Shown: one piece after another, positions 49,837-57,971 of the stretch | Layout: each line of letters begins with the position of its first letter | Numbering within the stretch: the first letter of the stretch is position 1 | Origin: Actinocrispum wychmicini | GTDB lineage: Bacteria > Actinomycetota > Actinomycetes > Mycobacteriales > Pseudonocardiaceae | Direction of reading: 5' to 3' | Assembly (NCBI RefSeq): GCF_004345645.1 | Contig: NZ_SLWS01000009.1 | Coordinates: 372,001 to 436,000, forward strand | Length of the DNA stretch: 64,000 bases | The notes under the pieces: generated by a model | What the model was told of the DNA's origin: nothing | The model's database searches: none | Seen by the model: the letters and a program-made list of their open reading frames with translations, nothing else | Translations under genes and position numbers: made by a program

Positions 49837-51633
49837 GTGAAAAGAAAAGTAACCGTGGTCGCGGTCGCCGCGACACTCGGAATCGGCACCATCACAGCGG
49901 TTTCGGCCGCGTCCAGCCAGCGGAACGCGGACTGTTCGTCCGGGGCGCACACCCTGTCGCACTCCGGCGACACCGTGTACCCGGAGACCGGTAACGGCGG
50001 CTACACGAGCGTCCACACCGATGTCAGCCTGCGTTACGACGCGAACAACAACAAGTTCCTGCCCGGCAACCACGTCACGTTGACCAGCCGGGCGACCCAG
50101 TGCCTCACCGACTTCAGCCTGGACTTCCAAGCCAACTCGGGCGGCAAGCCGAACGGCTCCAACCTCACCGTCGGCTCCGTCACGGTGAACGGGCAACCGG
50201 CCACTTTCGCCTTCGTCCAGCCCACCTATCCGGGCGACCCGAACGGCCAGAACGACCCGGATCCGCGCGCACACCAGGTGTCCCAGGCCAATCCGGTCGG
50301 CGGGCCCAACCACAACCCGTTGCCGCCGGCGTGTTCGCCGGAACTCACCTCGGCCAACGCGTCCCAGCGCGATTCGCTGAACGGCACGGCCTGCCCGGCG
50401 AACAAACTGGTGATCACGCCGAGCGCGCCGGTCGCCAACGGGGACACGTTCACTGTGACGGTCAACTACACCGGCACACCTGGCCTGCACTACGGCGCGG
50501 ACGGCTCCGCGGAGGGGTGGTTCAAGACAACCGGCGGCAACTCGATGACCACCGAGCCGGTGGGCACCGAGAACTGGATGCCGTTGAACAACCATCCCAG
50601 TGTCAAACCGACGTACGACTTCTACTCCACGGCCGCGACCGGTAAGACCGCGCTGGCCAACGGACAACTGGCCGGCAAGACCACGAACCCGGCGGACGCG
50701 GACTTCCCGAACGGCTCGGTGACCTGGCACTGGCACGCGGACATGCCGATCGCCAGCTACCTGGTGGTCAGCATCATCGGCGACTACTCGTTCGACGAGC
50801 GCACCACCGCCGGAATCAAGTACTACCAGGCGCAGGACACGCACATCACCACCACGCAACAGAAGAAGAACAAGGCGGTGATGGACAAGCACGCGGACAT
50901 CACCGCGTTCCTGAGCCAGTACAGCGGCCCGTATCCGTACCCGTCCGACGGTGTGGTCGCCGGCATTCCCAGCACCCCGGACAGTGTCGAGGAAATGCAG
51001 ACGATGATCGTCTTCACCAACGGCAAGGTGGACGAACAGACGCTCTATCACGAGACCATGCACCAGTGGTGGGGTGACAACGTCTCCGAGGCCAGCTACA
51101 CCATGGCTTTCTTCAAGGAAGGCCTGGCATCCCTCGGCGAGTACCTGATGGCCGCGCGGAAGGCACAGGACGCGGCCGGCGGGCCGGGCACCGCGGCCGG
51201 GCGGGCGGCGTTCCAGCAGAGCCTGGTCGACCAGTTCAAGGACACGTACAGCAGCATGGGGACGTTCTGGACGCAGGCGCCTTCGAAGCCCCCGGCGTAC
51301 AACCTCCTGGAGGACGACGCCAGCTACGAACGGCCCGGTGGCTCCTACATCGCGCTACGGCAGATCCTCGGCGCGGACAGGTTCGTCGCCGCCCTGCAGT
51401 ACATCCAGCAAACGTACAACGGCGGAACCCTGACCGAACCACAACTGGAGGACGCTTTCCAGCGTTACCTGCCGAACCCGAGCCCGGCCTGCACGGCGCG
51501 GCTGGCCGACTTCTTCACGCAGTGGTGGGACACCGCGTATCCGGCCGGCGGCGACCCGAACCGGCCGCAGATCACCGGTCCTGGCCTGGACAGCCCGGAC
51601 TTCTACCAGGGTGGGTGCACAGCCACCCGATGA
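49837..51633 (+). CDS. secreted M1 family zinc metallopeptidase
   Basis: A 598-aa exported enzyme. The signal peptide is about residues 1-25 (VAVAATLGIGTITAVSAAS). The zinc motif is HETMHQWWGDN, with the third ligand Glu in FFKEGLAS, matching HExxH-x18-E. The usual GxMEN motif is replaced by SVEEMQT just before it, so the exopeptidase site is atypical. The C-terminal part ends with YPAGGDPNRPQITGPGL. The GTG at 49837 follows GAGGAG. It is downstream of the aminotransferase operon but probably a separate unit. Extracellular peptide turnover is the likely role. Confidence 0.85.
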   Translation: MKRKVTVVAVAATLGIGTITAVSAASSQRNADCSSGAHTLSHSGDTVYPETGNGGYTSVHTDVSLRYDANNNKFLPGNHVTLTSRATQCLTDFSLDFQANSGGKPNGSNLTVGSVTVNGQPATFAFVQPTYPGDPNGQNDPDPRAHQVSQANPVGGPNHNPLPPACSPELTSANASQRDSLNGTACPANKLVITPSAPVANGDTFTVTVNYTGTPGLHYGADGSAEGWFKTTGGNSMTTEPVGTENWMPLNNHPSVKPTYDFYSTAATGKTALANGQLAGKTTNPADADFPNGSVTWHWHADMPIASYLVVSIIGDYSFDERTTAGIKYYQAQDTHITTTQQKKNKAVMDKHADITAFLSQYSGPYPYPSDGVVAGIPSTPDSVEEMQTMIVFTNGKVDEQTLYHETMHQWWGDNVSEASYTMAFFKEGLASLGEYLMAARKAQDAAGGPGTAAGRAAFQQSLVDQFKDTYSSMGTFWTQAPSKPPAYNLLEDDASYERPGGSYIALRQILGADRFVAALQYIQQTYNGGTLTEPQLEDAFQRYLPNPSPACTARLADFFTQWWDTAYPAGGDPNRPQITGPGLDSPDFYQGGCTATR

Positions 51634-51667
51634 CCAGCCGTGGGACCGGACCAGGGATGATCGAGTC

Positions 51668-52093
51668 ATGAGCGCTTCGCTGTCGCGGCCGGAGTTGCGG
51701 GACTTGATCACGTCCGGTCCCATGGTCCATCTGAGCACGGTCAACGCCGACGGGACGCCACAGGTGACCGTCATCTGGATCGGGTTGGACGGCGACGACC
51801 TGGTCAGCGGCCACATGAGCCGGTCACAGAAGGTACGCAACATCGAACGGGACCCCCGGGTGGTGTTGTCGTTCGACGCGCCGCGCGTGCCCGGCGTCTT
51901 CCTGAACGAGTACGTGACGCTGCGGGCGCATGCCACCGTGCAGCCGAGCGACGACGCGTGGCACCTGCTCAACCGGCTGGCCAAGATCTACATGGCGCCC
52001 GACGCGGAGTTCCCGGCGCCGCAGGGTCCTGGCTACATCGTGCGGTACTCGGTCGAACGGATCGGCGGCGTCGGTCCATGGGCCCGGTCGTGA
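51668..52093 (+). CDS. PPOX class (F420-dependent/FMN-binding split-barrel) protein
   Basis: A 141-aa small oxidoreductase of the pyridoxamine-5'-phosphate-oxidase-like superfamily. The MVHLSTVNADGTPQVTVIWI strand and HMSRSQKVRNIERDPRVVL helix match the TIGR03618-like F420-dependent group. The likely cofactor is F420 or FMN. No DNA-binding part is present. The gene is followed by a MocR-type regulator gene (gap of 9 bases), suggesting the pair is co-transcribed and the regulator may sense a PLP-related or flavin-type compound; this is inference. Confidence 0.82.
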   Translation: MSASLSRPELRDLITSGPMVHLSTVNADGTPQVTVIWIGLDGDDLVSGHMSRSQKVRNIERDPRVVLSFDAPRVPGVFLNEYVTLRAHATVQPSDDAWHLLNRLAKIYMAPDAEFPAPQGPGYIVRYSVERIGGVGPWARS

Positions 52094-52102
52094 CCAGCCG
52101 CC

Positions 52103-53509
52103 ATGGACGTCCCCTCGACACCAGGTCCGCTGTACGTGCGGGTCGCCGACGGGCTGCGTGAGGCGATCCGCCAGGGCGAGTTCGGCGCGGGCGAGCGGCT
52201 GCCGTCGGACCGGGATCTGGCCCGCGACCTGGACGTCAGCCGGACTACCACGATCGCGGCGTACCGGCTGCTGCGCGCGGAGGGGCTGCTGGAGAGCACT
52301 CGCGGCAGCGGGACCCGGGTGGCCACCTCGGGTCGTCTGGTCGGCCCGGCGGTCCAGGTCGGGCCGACGGCCAAACTGCCCGAGGCGATGCCCCCGGACA
52401 CCGTCGACCTCGCCGGGTCCCTGCTGCCCGGCCTGGACGTACTACCCGACAACGCGCTCCACCTCGGCGCGGACGAGATGCGCCGGCTGGCCGTGGACTT
52501 CGAGTACGAGCCGCTCGGCCTGCCGGCGCTGCGGGAGGCCATCGCCGCCCGGTACACCCGGGCCGGGCTGCCGACCACGACCGCCGAGGTGCTCGTCACC
52601 ACCGGCGCCCAGCAGGCCATCCAGCTGCTGTTCGCCCTGTTCGGCCAGGGCCGGGGCGTCATCGCGACCGAGAACCCGACCTACGCCGGCGCCCTCGACG
52701 CCGCCAGGACCGCCGGTGCGACCCTGCTCGGGCTCCCCTGCGACGCCGAAGGGATCCGGGTGCGGGCGCTGCGCGAGGCACTCGACTCGGTGCGGCTCGT
52801 CTACCTGATGAGCACGTGCCAGAACCCCACCGGGACAACGATGAGCGCGGCGCGCAGGCGTGAGATCACGCGCTTGGCGGCGTCGACCGGGACACCCGTG
52901 GTGGACGACACCACCCTGGCCGAGTTGACGTTCGACGAGCGACCGTACGCGCCCCTCGGCGCCCCGGACGACGCCACCATCATCACGGTCGGCTCGCTGA
53001 GCAAGCTGTTCTGGGCCGGGCTGCGGGTCGGCTGGATCCGGGCGCCCGAGCAGCTGCTGAACCGGCTGGCCCGGCTCAAGGCCACCGCCGACCTCGGCTC
53101 GTCCCACGTGAGCCAGCTGCTCGCCCTCCGCCTGCTGCCGACCGTCCCACAAGTCGCCGCGACCCAGCGCGCACGTCTGGTCGAGCGGCTCGACCTCACT
53201 GCCGACCTGCTCCGCGCTCAGCTGCCGTCCTGGTCGTGGACCCGACCGGCGGGCGGCCCATTCCTGTGGGTGCGCCTGCCCCACGGGACGGACGCCGCAC
53301 GTTTCGCCCGAGTCGCCCTGCGGTGTGGCGTCCGGGTATTGCCGGGAGCCCGCACCTCCCCCGACAGCAGTTTCGCCGACCACCTGCGGATGTCCTACGT
53401 AGACAGTCCGGACCGGATCCGGGAAGCGGTCGACCGGCTGGCCCGCGCCTGGGCGAACCACTCGTCAGCCAGCGGTCTCGACCGCCCGGCCCTGGACGTC
53501 GTCGTCTAG
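52103..53509 (+). CDS. MocR/PdxR-type GntR family regulator with aminotransferase-like domain
   Basis: A 468-aa fusion regulator. The N-terminal GntR winged helix (residues 8-75) contains LYVRVADGLREAIRQGEFGA and DLDVSRTTTIAAYRLLRAEG. The C-terminal fold-type I aminotransferase-like domain retains Lys301 in VGSLSKLFWAGLRVGW, so it should bind PLP and act as a sensor. The start at 52103 is only 9 bases after the PPOX stop. Such regulators often control PLP or amino-acid pathways. The 3' end is four bases from a convergent small gene. Confidence 0.88.
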   Translation: MDVPSTPGPLYVRVADGLREAIRQGEFGAGERLPSDRDLARDLDVSRTTTIAAYRLLRAEGLLESTRGSGTRVATSGRLVGPAVQVGPTAKLPEAMPPDTVDLAGSLLPGLDVLPDNALHLGADEMRRLAVDFEYEPLGLPALREAIAARYTRAGLPTTTAEVLVTTGAQQAIQLLFALFGQGRGVIATENPTYAGALDAARTAGATLLGLPCDAEGIRVRALREALDSVRLVYLMSTCQNPTGTTMSAARRREITRLAASTGTPVVDDTTLAELTFDERPYAPLGAPDDATIITVGSLSKLFWAGLRVGWIRAPEQLLNRLARLKATADLGSSHVSQLLALRLLPTVPQVAATQRARLVERLDLTADLLRAQLPSWSWTRPAGGPFLWVRLPHGTDAARFARVALRCGVRVLPGARTSPDSSFADHLRMSYVDSPDRIREAVDRLARAWANHSSASGLDRPALDVVV

Positions 53510-53513
53510 GCCC

Positions 53514-53771
53514 TCAACCAGTACCGCCACAGAACTTTCCCAGGCTGAACCACAGTTCGGCGGCATGCCGAGCGTCATCCAGCGTCTGGGCACCAATCTC
53601 CTGAACCTTGTCACGGACGGGGCGGCCACGGTGTTCCCGTTGCGTGTAGAGCACCCAAGGCCGGGAGGCTTTCGGTGTCGCTTCCAGCAACCAGTCGACG
53701 CCACGGACCGTCGTTCGGTATAGATCCCTGGTCAGGGGCACCCAGGTCAGGGCGAGATGCCTGGCGGCCAC
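53514..53771 (-). CDS. small conserved actinobacterial protein, function unknown
   Basis: An 85-aa protein from GTG at 53771 with GGAGG six bases upstream. It is strongly basic in its middle (TQREHRGRPVRDKV) and has a hydrophobic C-terminal half (AAELWFSLGKFCGG). I recognise no domain. It follows the DUF6907 gene by 55 bases on the same strand, so they are probably co-transcribed. Such small genes commonly sit beside XRE-type regulator genes in actinomycetes; one lies 2.3 kb away here. Confidence 0.5.
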   Translation of the reverse strand: MAARHLALTWVPLTRDLYRTTVRGVDWLLEATPKASRPWVLYTQREHRGRPVRDKVQEIGAQTLDDARHAAELWFSLGKFCGGTG

Positions 53772-53826
53772 TGTTCGCCTCCTTCGTCAGGGGTGTGCTC
53801 CTCAAGCGCAAACCCCGCGCCCTCAC

Positions 53827-54207
53827 CTACGCTTCGTGCTTGTCACACGGTTCGCACTTGACCAGCTGACGGTCGTCGTCCGCCATGGCCGCCAGCCGAA
53901 TGAGCCCCTCACCAAGATGACGGGCCTCGTCCGGCAACAAGTTGATCTTTGGTTCCCCCGTTGGCCGCTGGCCGATTGCCACGCGCGGGCCGACCTCCCG
54001 CATGCCTTGCTGGACGTAGATCTCCAGCTCCTTGGGCTGGTAGGCGGGGCCACCGTCCGTCTGGCCATCAAGTACCGGGTCTTCGGTGGACAGACGGACG
54101 AAACACATCCAGCCAGCCCCCATGTGGTCAGGCCAGCTCGGGTGATCGCCGTCGCACCAAGCCGGACAGGGCTCGTTTCCCCAAGATGACTGGTCTGCGT
54201 GCTGCAT
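53827..54207 (-). CDS. DUF6907-like small protein
   Basis: A 126-aa protein. The CPAWCDGDHP motif near the N-terminus (two Cys plus His) and the later VGPRVAIGQRPTGEPKINLLPDEARHL segment match the actinobacterial DUF6907 pattern. The C-terminal KCEPCDKHEA adds two Cys and a His, so it may bind metal. Start choice: ATG at 54207, with GGAGG nine bases upstream, is preferred over ATG at 54213. The function is unknown; these genes accompany XRE regulators in many actinomycetes. Confidence 0.6.
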   Translation of the reverse strand: MQHADQSSWGNEPCPAWCDGDHPSWPDHMGAGWMCFVRLSTEDPVLDGQTDGGPAYQPKELEIYVQQGMREVGPRVAIGQRPTGEPKINLLPDEARHLGEGLIRLAAMADDDRQLVKCEPCDKHEA

Positions 54208-54358
54208 GCGCATGTCCCTCCTGATGTCGCCGTCTCACCGTGGACGGCACCCAGGACCGGCGTTGTGTCCCGTGTCTGGGACGTGCTCAGTTTGACTCGG
54301 GAGAAAGTCGCACCGGCCCCAGGTGCCAGATGCGACGCTAAGGCGGCTACTTGGCAGT

Positions 54359-54381
54359 AACCCGAGCTGTCAGCTCGGGTT
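54359..54381. terminator. 10-bp perfect inverted repeat upstream of the AbiJ-like gene
   Basis: Arms AACCCGAGCT (54359-54368) and AGCTCGGGTT (54372-54381) pair with a GTC loop. No T-run follows on either strand. It lies in the 253-base gap between the DUF6907 gene and the AbiJ-like gene, where a further copy of GCTCGGGT (54391-54398) occurs. It may be a terminator-like hairpin or a protein-binding site at the edge of inserted DNA. Confidence 0.35.
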
Positions 54382-54460
54382 GTCTGACGGCTCGGGTGAC
54401 CGTGCCTGTTGGAGTCTCACGGGTCAAGCTGCGATCATTGGCTACGAAGGGAGTACATAC

Positions 54461-55243
54461 GTGAGCCAACGATTGTCCGCAGACCGCTTGCGGCATGAAA
54501 TTGCTGTCCTCATCGCCGACCGAGTTAAGGCGTACGACGTTGACAAAGTCTGCACTTCCTTGGGGCTCGATGCTGCGAAGGAGGATGCCGACCCGTTTCG
54601 GAGCAAGTACGCCTATGTAAAGTCACGACTCTTGGGCCACTCCATGGATCAGTTGCGGTCCATCGCAGCTCGGGCGGCGGACGAGTACGGCGATGAGGAG
54701 CTAGAGGCACTGCTGGTCGGCTCTGGCGCGACCGGCGTTGATGGCGAGCTAAAGAACATCATCTTTGCGTCGAACGGCCCCAAGCCTCGCATTGTCATGC
54801 GGGACGCGATTAACAACGTGATTGAGATCGTCGAGAACGCCGAGTACTGCCTCGTCTATGACCGCACGCTCTCACCCCAAGGGCTAGAGTGGCGCGATCT
54901 CGTCGAATGGTGGGCTACCGCGCCTGGTATGACCAACGCATTGCCAGAGGACATCGGCCGCGGACTGTATAAGCGCTTGTTTGAGTCGCTGGCCAGCGAG
55001 CCCGAGCGGCTGCTGTTTCGAGCATACTGCAAGCGCGTGGTCATCGAGGTCGATGGCAAGCAGCATTACGCGGATAGCGAAAGCGTGGCATCACCTCGGC
55101 TGTACGCCGAGATGGTCTCGGAAGATCGTAGACTCAGACTGGCTGGCAACGAGGTGTATCGGTTTGGCGGATATGAGCTTCAGGGCGAACGCGGCGAGCG
55201 GTTGCTTGATGAATTCTTTGAGTCGTTGCTTGGTGGCAGGTAA
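54461..55243 (+). CDS. AbiJ-like protein with C-terminal nuclease-type domain (probable defence gene)
   Basis: A 260-aa protein, visibly lower in GC than its neighbours. Residues 1-90 (RLRHEIAVLIADRVKAYDVD, then DPFRSKYAYVKSRLLGHS) look like an AbiJ N-terminal domain, as in abortive-infection proteins. Residues 100-150 (LKNIIFASNGPKPRIVMRDA, then EIVENAEYCLVYDR) form a second conserved block. Residues 190-240 carry a PD-(D/E)xK-like nuclease pattern: VIEVDGKQHY, EDRRLRLAGN, EVYRFGGYEL. The GTG at 54461 follows AAGGGAG; the extension to 54323 is rejected. It is probably a toxin-like antiviral protein acquired by transfer; its 3' end overlaps the HAD gene by 64 bases. Confidence 0.6.
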   Translation: MSQRLSADRLRHEIAVLIADRVKAYDVDKVCTSLGLDAAKEDADPFRSKYAYVKSRLLGHSMDQLRSIAARAADEYGDEELEALLVGSGATGVDGELKNIIFASNGPKPRIVMRDAINNVIEIVENAEYCLVYDRTLSPQGLEWRDLVEWWATAPGMTNALPEDIGRGLYKRLFESLASEPERLLFRAYCKRVVIEVDGKQHYADSESVASPRLYAEMVSEDRRLRLAGNEVYRFGGYELQGERGERLLDEFFESLLGGR

Positions 55244-55938
55244 GGCGACACAAGCTGCGCCACATTGTTGAGATTGGGCACCACCGCCGTCGCGCCCGCC
55301 TCCCGCAACTCCGCCACGCTGAATTTGCCAGTGGCCACTCCTATTACACGTACGCCCGCCGCCAGTGCGGCCTCTACGTCCTTCGGGGTATCACCGATCA
55401 GAACCGTATGCTCGTTGTCGAACGTCAAGCCGGTTCGCTCGGCCGCCCGCCGTTGAGCGATCGCCACCAGTTCGTACCGCTCACGGTGGTCGTCGCCGTA
55501 GGCACTGGTCTCAAGGTCCAGGTACTCGGCAAGTCCGAAGACCTGGAGCTTGATCCGGGCCACCTCCCGCAGGTTGCCGGTCAGCACGCCTTGGTGAATC
55601 GCGGGATCGGCCGCCAGCGTCACCAGTGTCTCCTTGGCTCCGGGCAAGGCCCGGCCCCGCGCACGCAGTTCGTCGCGGGCGGCCGCATAGCCTGCGACCA
55701 GCGCGGAGGCCAATTGGCGGATGGTCGCGTCGGTCGGTTCCAGCCCGTGCAAGTCCAGCGTCTCGCGGATGATGTCCAGCTCAGTTCGACCGGACACCGT
55801 GGCGAGCTTGCGAAACGAGGTGCCAGTCACGGCCGGAAAGACCCGCTCGTACATCTCGCGACCGACACCGCGTGTCTCGATCAAGGTGTGGTCAAGGTCG
55901 AACAGCGCGAGCACGTGCGGGACCAGCAATGAAGCCAT
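55180..55938 (-). CDS. HAD superfamily phosphatase (phosphoglycolate-phosphatase-like)
   Basis: A 252-aa protein. The catalytic DxD is Asp14/Asp16 in LFDLDHTLIE, motif II is in VLTGNLREVA, and GDTPKDVEAALAAG is the last HAD motif. It probably hydrolyses a phosphate ester. The C-terminus is odd: after VVPNLNNVAQLV the reading frame continues for about 20 residues (PSNDSKNSSSNRSPRSP) that are antisense to the AbiJ-like gene. The natural end was probably replaced when that gene arrived. The ATG at 55938 has no ribosome site, and a CAAACT sequence lies seven bases upstream. It is divergent from the XRE gene. Confidence 0.8.
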   Translation of the reverse strand: MASLLVPHVLALFDLDHTLIETRGVGREMYERVFPAVTGTSFRKLATVSGRTELDIIRETLDLHGLEPTDATIRQLASALVAGYAAARDELRARGRALPGAKETLVTLAADPAIHQGVLTGNLREVARIKLQVFGLAEYLDLETSAYGDDHRERYELVAIAQRRAAERTGLTFDNEHTVLIGDTPKDVEAALAAGVRVIGVATGKFSVAELREAGATAVVPNLNNVAQLVSPYLPPSNDSKNSSSNRSPRSP

Positions 55939-56028
55939 GCCCGCCAGTTTGACACTCGGTCGCAGGGCTGGTGGCTGCGCGTAGCATCAGGCGAGGTCAC
56001 GGCCCCAAGGCAAGGCGGCCTGAGCAAC

Positions 56029-57228
56029 GTGGACGAGCAGCTAGCCCGGCAGATCGGGGAGCGGGTGCGGTTCTACCGGACCGCCGCCCGTCAGTCCAAG
56101 GTAGTCGTAGCAGGACTGGCCGCTGTCTCGCCCGACTACCTGTACCAGATCGAAACCGGCCGCAAGATGCCCACCATCTCGGTTCTGGCGCAATTGGCGA
56201 CGGCGCTCGGGGTGCCGGTCGGTCAACTACTCGGCCGCGAGATCAAATCGCCTGCGCCACAAGCGAAAGCCGCGACGGGCGACGCTGTCTACAGCGCGTT
56301 GACTGGTCCGCTGCCCGCGCCCTACGAGCCACCGTCCTTGTCCGAGCTGCGTAGCCACATCGCAAGTGCTTGGCAGATCTGGCAAACCTCACCGCAGCGT
56401 TACTCGAAGCTCAGCGTGCAACTGCCGGTGCTCATCACCGACACCGAACTGGCCGTTCGTGGCGCGTCGCCCGATGACCGACGCACCGCCTACCGCTACG
56501 CGGCCGACTTGCATGGCCTGGTGCGCACGGTGGCCAAACGCATCGGCCGCATTGACCTGTCGCTCCTGGCGGCCGACCGAGCCGTGCGAGCGGCCGAGCA
56601 CGCTGACGACCCGCTGCGGCTGGCGGCGGCCCGCTGGAACCTGACGCAAGTACTCTTGGCCGATGGTCAGGCGCACGGAGCCGAAGCCGTTACCGCGCAC
56701 GCGATTGAGGCCCTGCGACCGGAGGTGGAGCGGGGCGACTTGGACGCGGTGGCGTTGTCCGGTGCGCTCCTGCTCATCGCAGCCGTGGCGGCGGCCCGGC
56801 AGGGCAGGGCGTGGACGGCGCACGACCGGTTGCGCCAGGCCGAGCCGTTGGCGGCCCGGACCGGTGAGCGCAATACGTTCTGGACGGTCTTCGGGCCGAC
56901 CAATCTGGACATGTACCGGGTGGCCTTGGCGGTGGAAACCGGCCATGCCACCGAAGGGTTGCGACTGGCCGAACAGGTAGATCATGACCGTTCGCTCTCG
57001 ATTGAGCGGCGGGTGGCGTTCCTCCTTGACCAGGCCAAGGGCTACCAGCAACGCCGCGACTTCGCCAGTGCACTGGTGGTGCTCCATGCCGCTGAACGGG
57101 CCGCGCCCGAAGACATGAGGTACCGGCCGAGCGCTCGCAATGCCGTCAGGGCCGTCATGCACGGTGGCCGCCGGGCGGTGGCGGCTGAGGCGGCGCGACT
57201 GGCGGCCAGGGTCGGCATGCCGGTGTGA
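56029..57228 (+). CDS. XRE family regulator with TPR-like C-terminal domain
   Basis: A 399-aa regulator. The N-terminal helix-turn-helix (about residues 6-65) reads IGERVRFYRTAARQSKVVVA, then PDYLYQIETGRKMPTISVLA. The rest is helical and TPR-like, as in actinobacterial DUF397/DUF5753-neighbour regulators. The GTG at 56029 has no strong ribosome site. The helical part may bind a peptide or partner protein. The small genes at 53514 and 53827 and the HAD gene are its likely neighbours in other genomes. Confidence 0.78.
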   Translation: MDEQLARQIGERVRFYRTAARQSKVVVAGLAAVSPDYLYQIETGRKMPTISVLAQLATALGVPVGQLLGREIKSPAPQAKAATGDAVYSALTGPLPAPYEPPSLSELRSHIASAWQIWQTSPQRYSKLSVQLPVLITDTELAVRGASPDDRRTAYRYAADLHGLVRTVAKRIGRIDLSLLAADRAVRAAEHADDPLRLAAARWNLTQVLLADGQAHGAEAVTAHAIEALRPEVERGDLDAVALSGALLLIAAVAAARQGRAWTAHDRLRQAEPLAARTGERNTFWTVFGPTNLDMYRVALAVETGHATEGLRLAEQVDHDRSLSIERRVAFLLDQAKGYQQRRDFASALVVLHAAERAAPEDMRYRPSARNAVRAVMHGGRRAVAAEAARLAARVGMPV

Positions 57229-57300
57229 GGCAGAAGGCAGAGTTCCCTGTACAGGCACGTAAGGATTGTGCGCAGAAACGACACGTAAAAGCACATGGTG

Positions 57301-57329
57301 TTGTGCGAGCCAAATGAGACTGGTAATAA
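57301..57329 (+). promoter_or_regulatory. candidate promoter in the 57.2-57.5 kb gap
   Basis: TTGTGC (57301-57306), a 17-base spacer and TAATAA (57324-57329). The 242-base gap between the XRE and GNAT-like genes is A+T-richer than its surroundings and has no ORF that I can support. Transcription from here would give a leader of about 135 bases for the GNAT-like gene, long enough for a regulatory element, but no fold was recognised. Confidence 0.35.
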
Positions 57330-57470
57330 CGCAAACAACAGGACAATCTCGTCAATACGATCGGCCGTCAAACGGTGCATCCCCCATGTCAAGAACTGGA
57401 AGATGCTCGCGCCGCTCGAAAGCCTCTGGTAGGTTCACGGTGGCTTGTCCAGCGCGGCGAGGAGGGCACT

Positions 57471-57971
57471 GTGGACTACCGGCGTATCGTCAAATTCTTC
57501 GACCTGCCCGAGGGGTATGTCGCGCCGACGGAACTCGCGTACGAGGACATCCGCGCCAGGGCGATCACCCGGAAGGACCTCCAGGAGGACGTGAAAGGCA
57601 TCAACGCCAGCCTGGAGATCATCCGACGGACCCGAGGCGGCGACTGGCCGTCCGAACCGACCACCGAGGAGGACAACTACGCATACCTGGTCTGGCACGA
57701 GCTCGAATTCCGCGAAGGCTATTCGTTCGCATATGCTGTGTACGATGTAAACAATCGTTATCTCGGCTGCTGCTATCTGTATCCGATGGGCCGGCGCGGC
57801 GAGTTGGACGACGACCTGATCAAGTACGATGTCGACGTGAGTTGGTGGGTCACTCCCCCGGCGTACGACCAAGGCTACTACGTGAAGCTGTACCAGGGAC
57901 TGCAGCAATGGATCGCCGGAGACTTTCCCTTCGACAAGGCGTACTACTCGAACGCCGAGATTCCGAGCTGA
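57471..57971 (+). CDS. GNAT-like N-acetyltransferase (predicted)
   Basis: A 166-aa protein. The central beta strands FAYAVYDVNNRYLGCCYLYP, followed by VDVSWWVTPPAYDQGYYVKL, fit the GNAT acetyltransferase fold, but the acetyl-CoA-binding Q/RxxGxG/A loop is poorly conserved. The GTG at 57471 follows GGAGG by five bases. Transcription converges on the caspase-NACHT gene, with a 28-base overlap at the 3' ends. Activity and substrate are uncertain. Confidence 0.6.
   Translation: MDYRRIVKFFDLPEGYVAPTELAYEDIRARAITRKDLQEDVKGINASLEIIRRTRGGDWPSEPTTEEDNYAYLVWHELEFREGYSFAYAVYDVNNRYLGCCYLYPMGRRGELDDDLIKYDVDVSWWVTPPAYDQGYYVKLYQGLQQWIAGDFPFDKAYYSNAEIPS

Noticed and set aside
57042-57392. Short minus-strand frames across the 3' end of the XRE gene and the following gap
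   Set aside because: They have no ribosome site or family resemblance, and the first part is antisense to the XRE gene.
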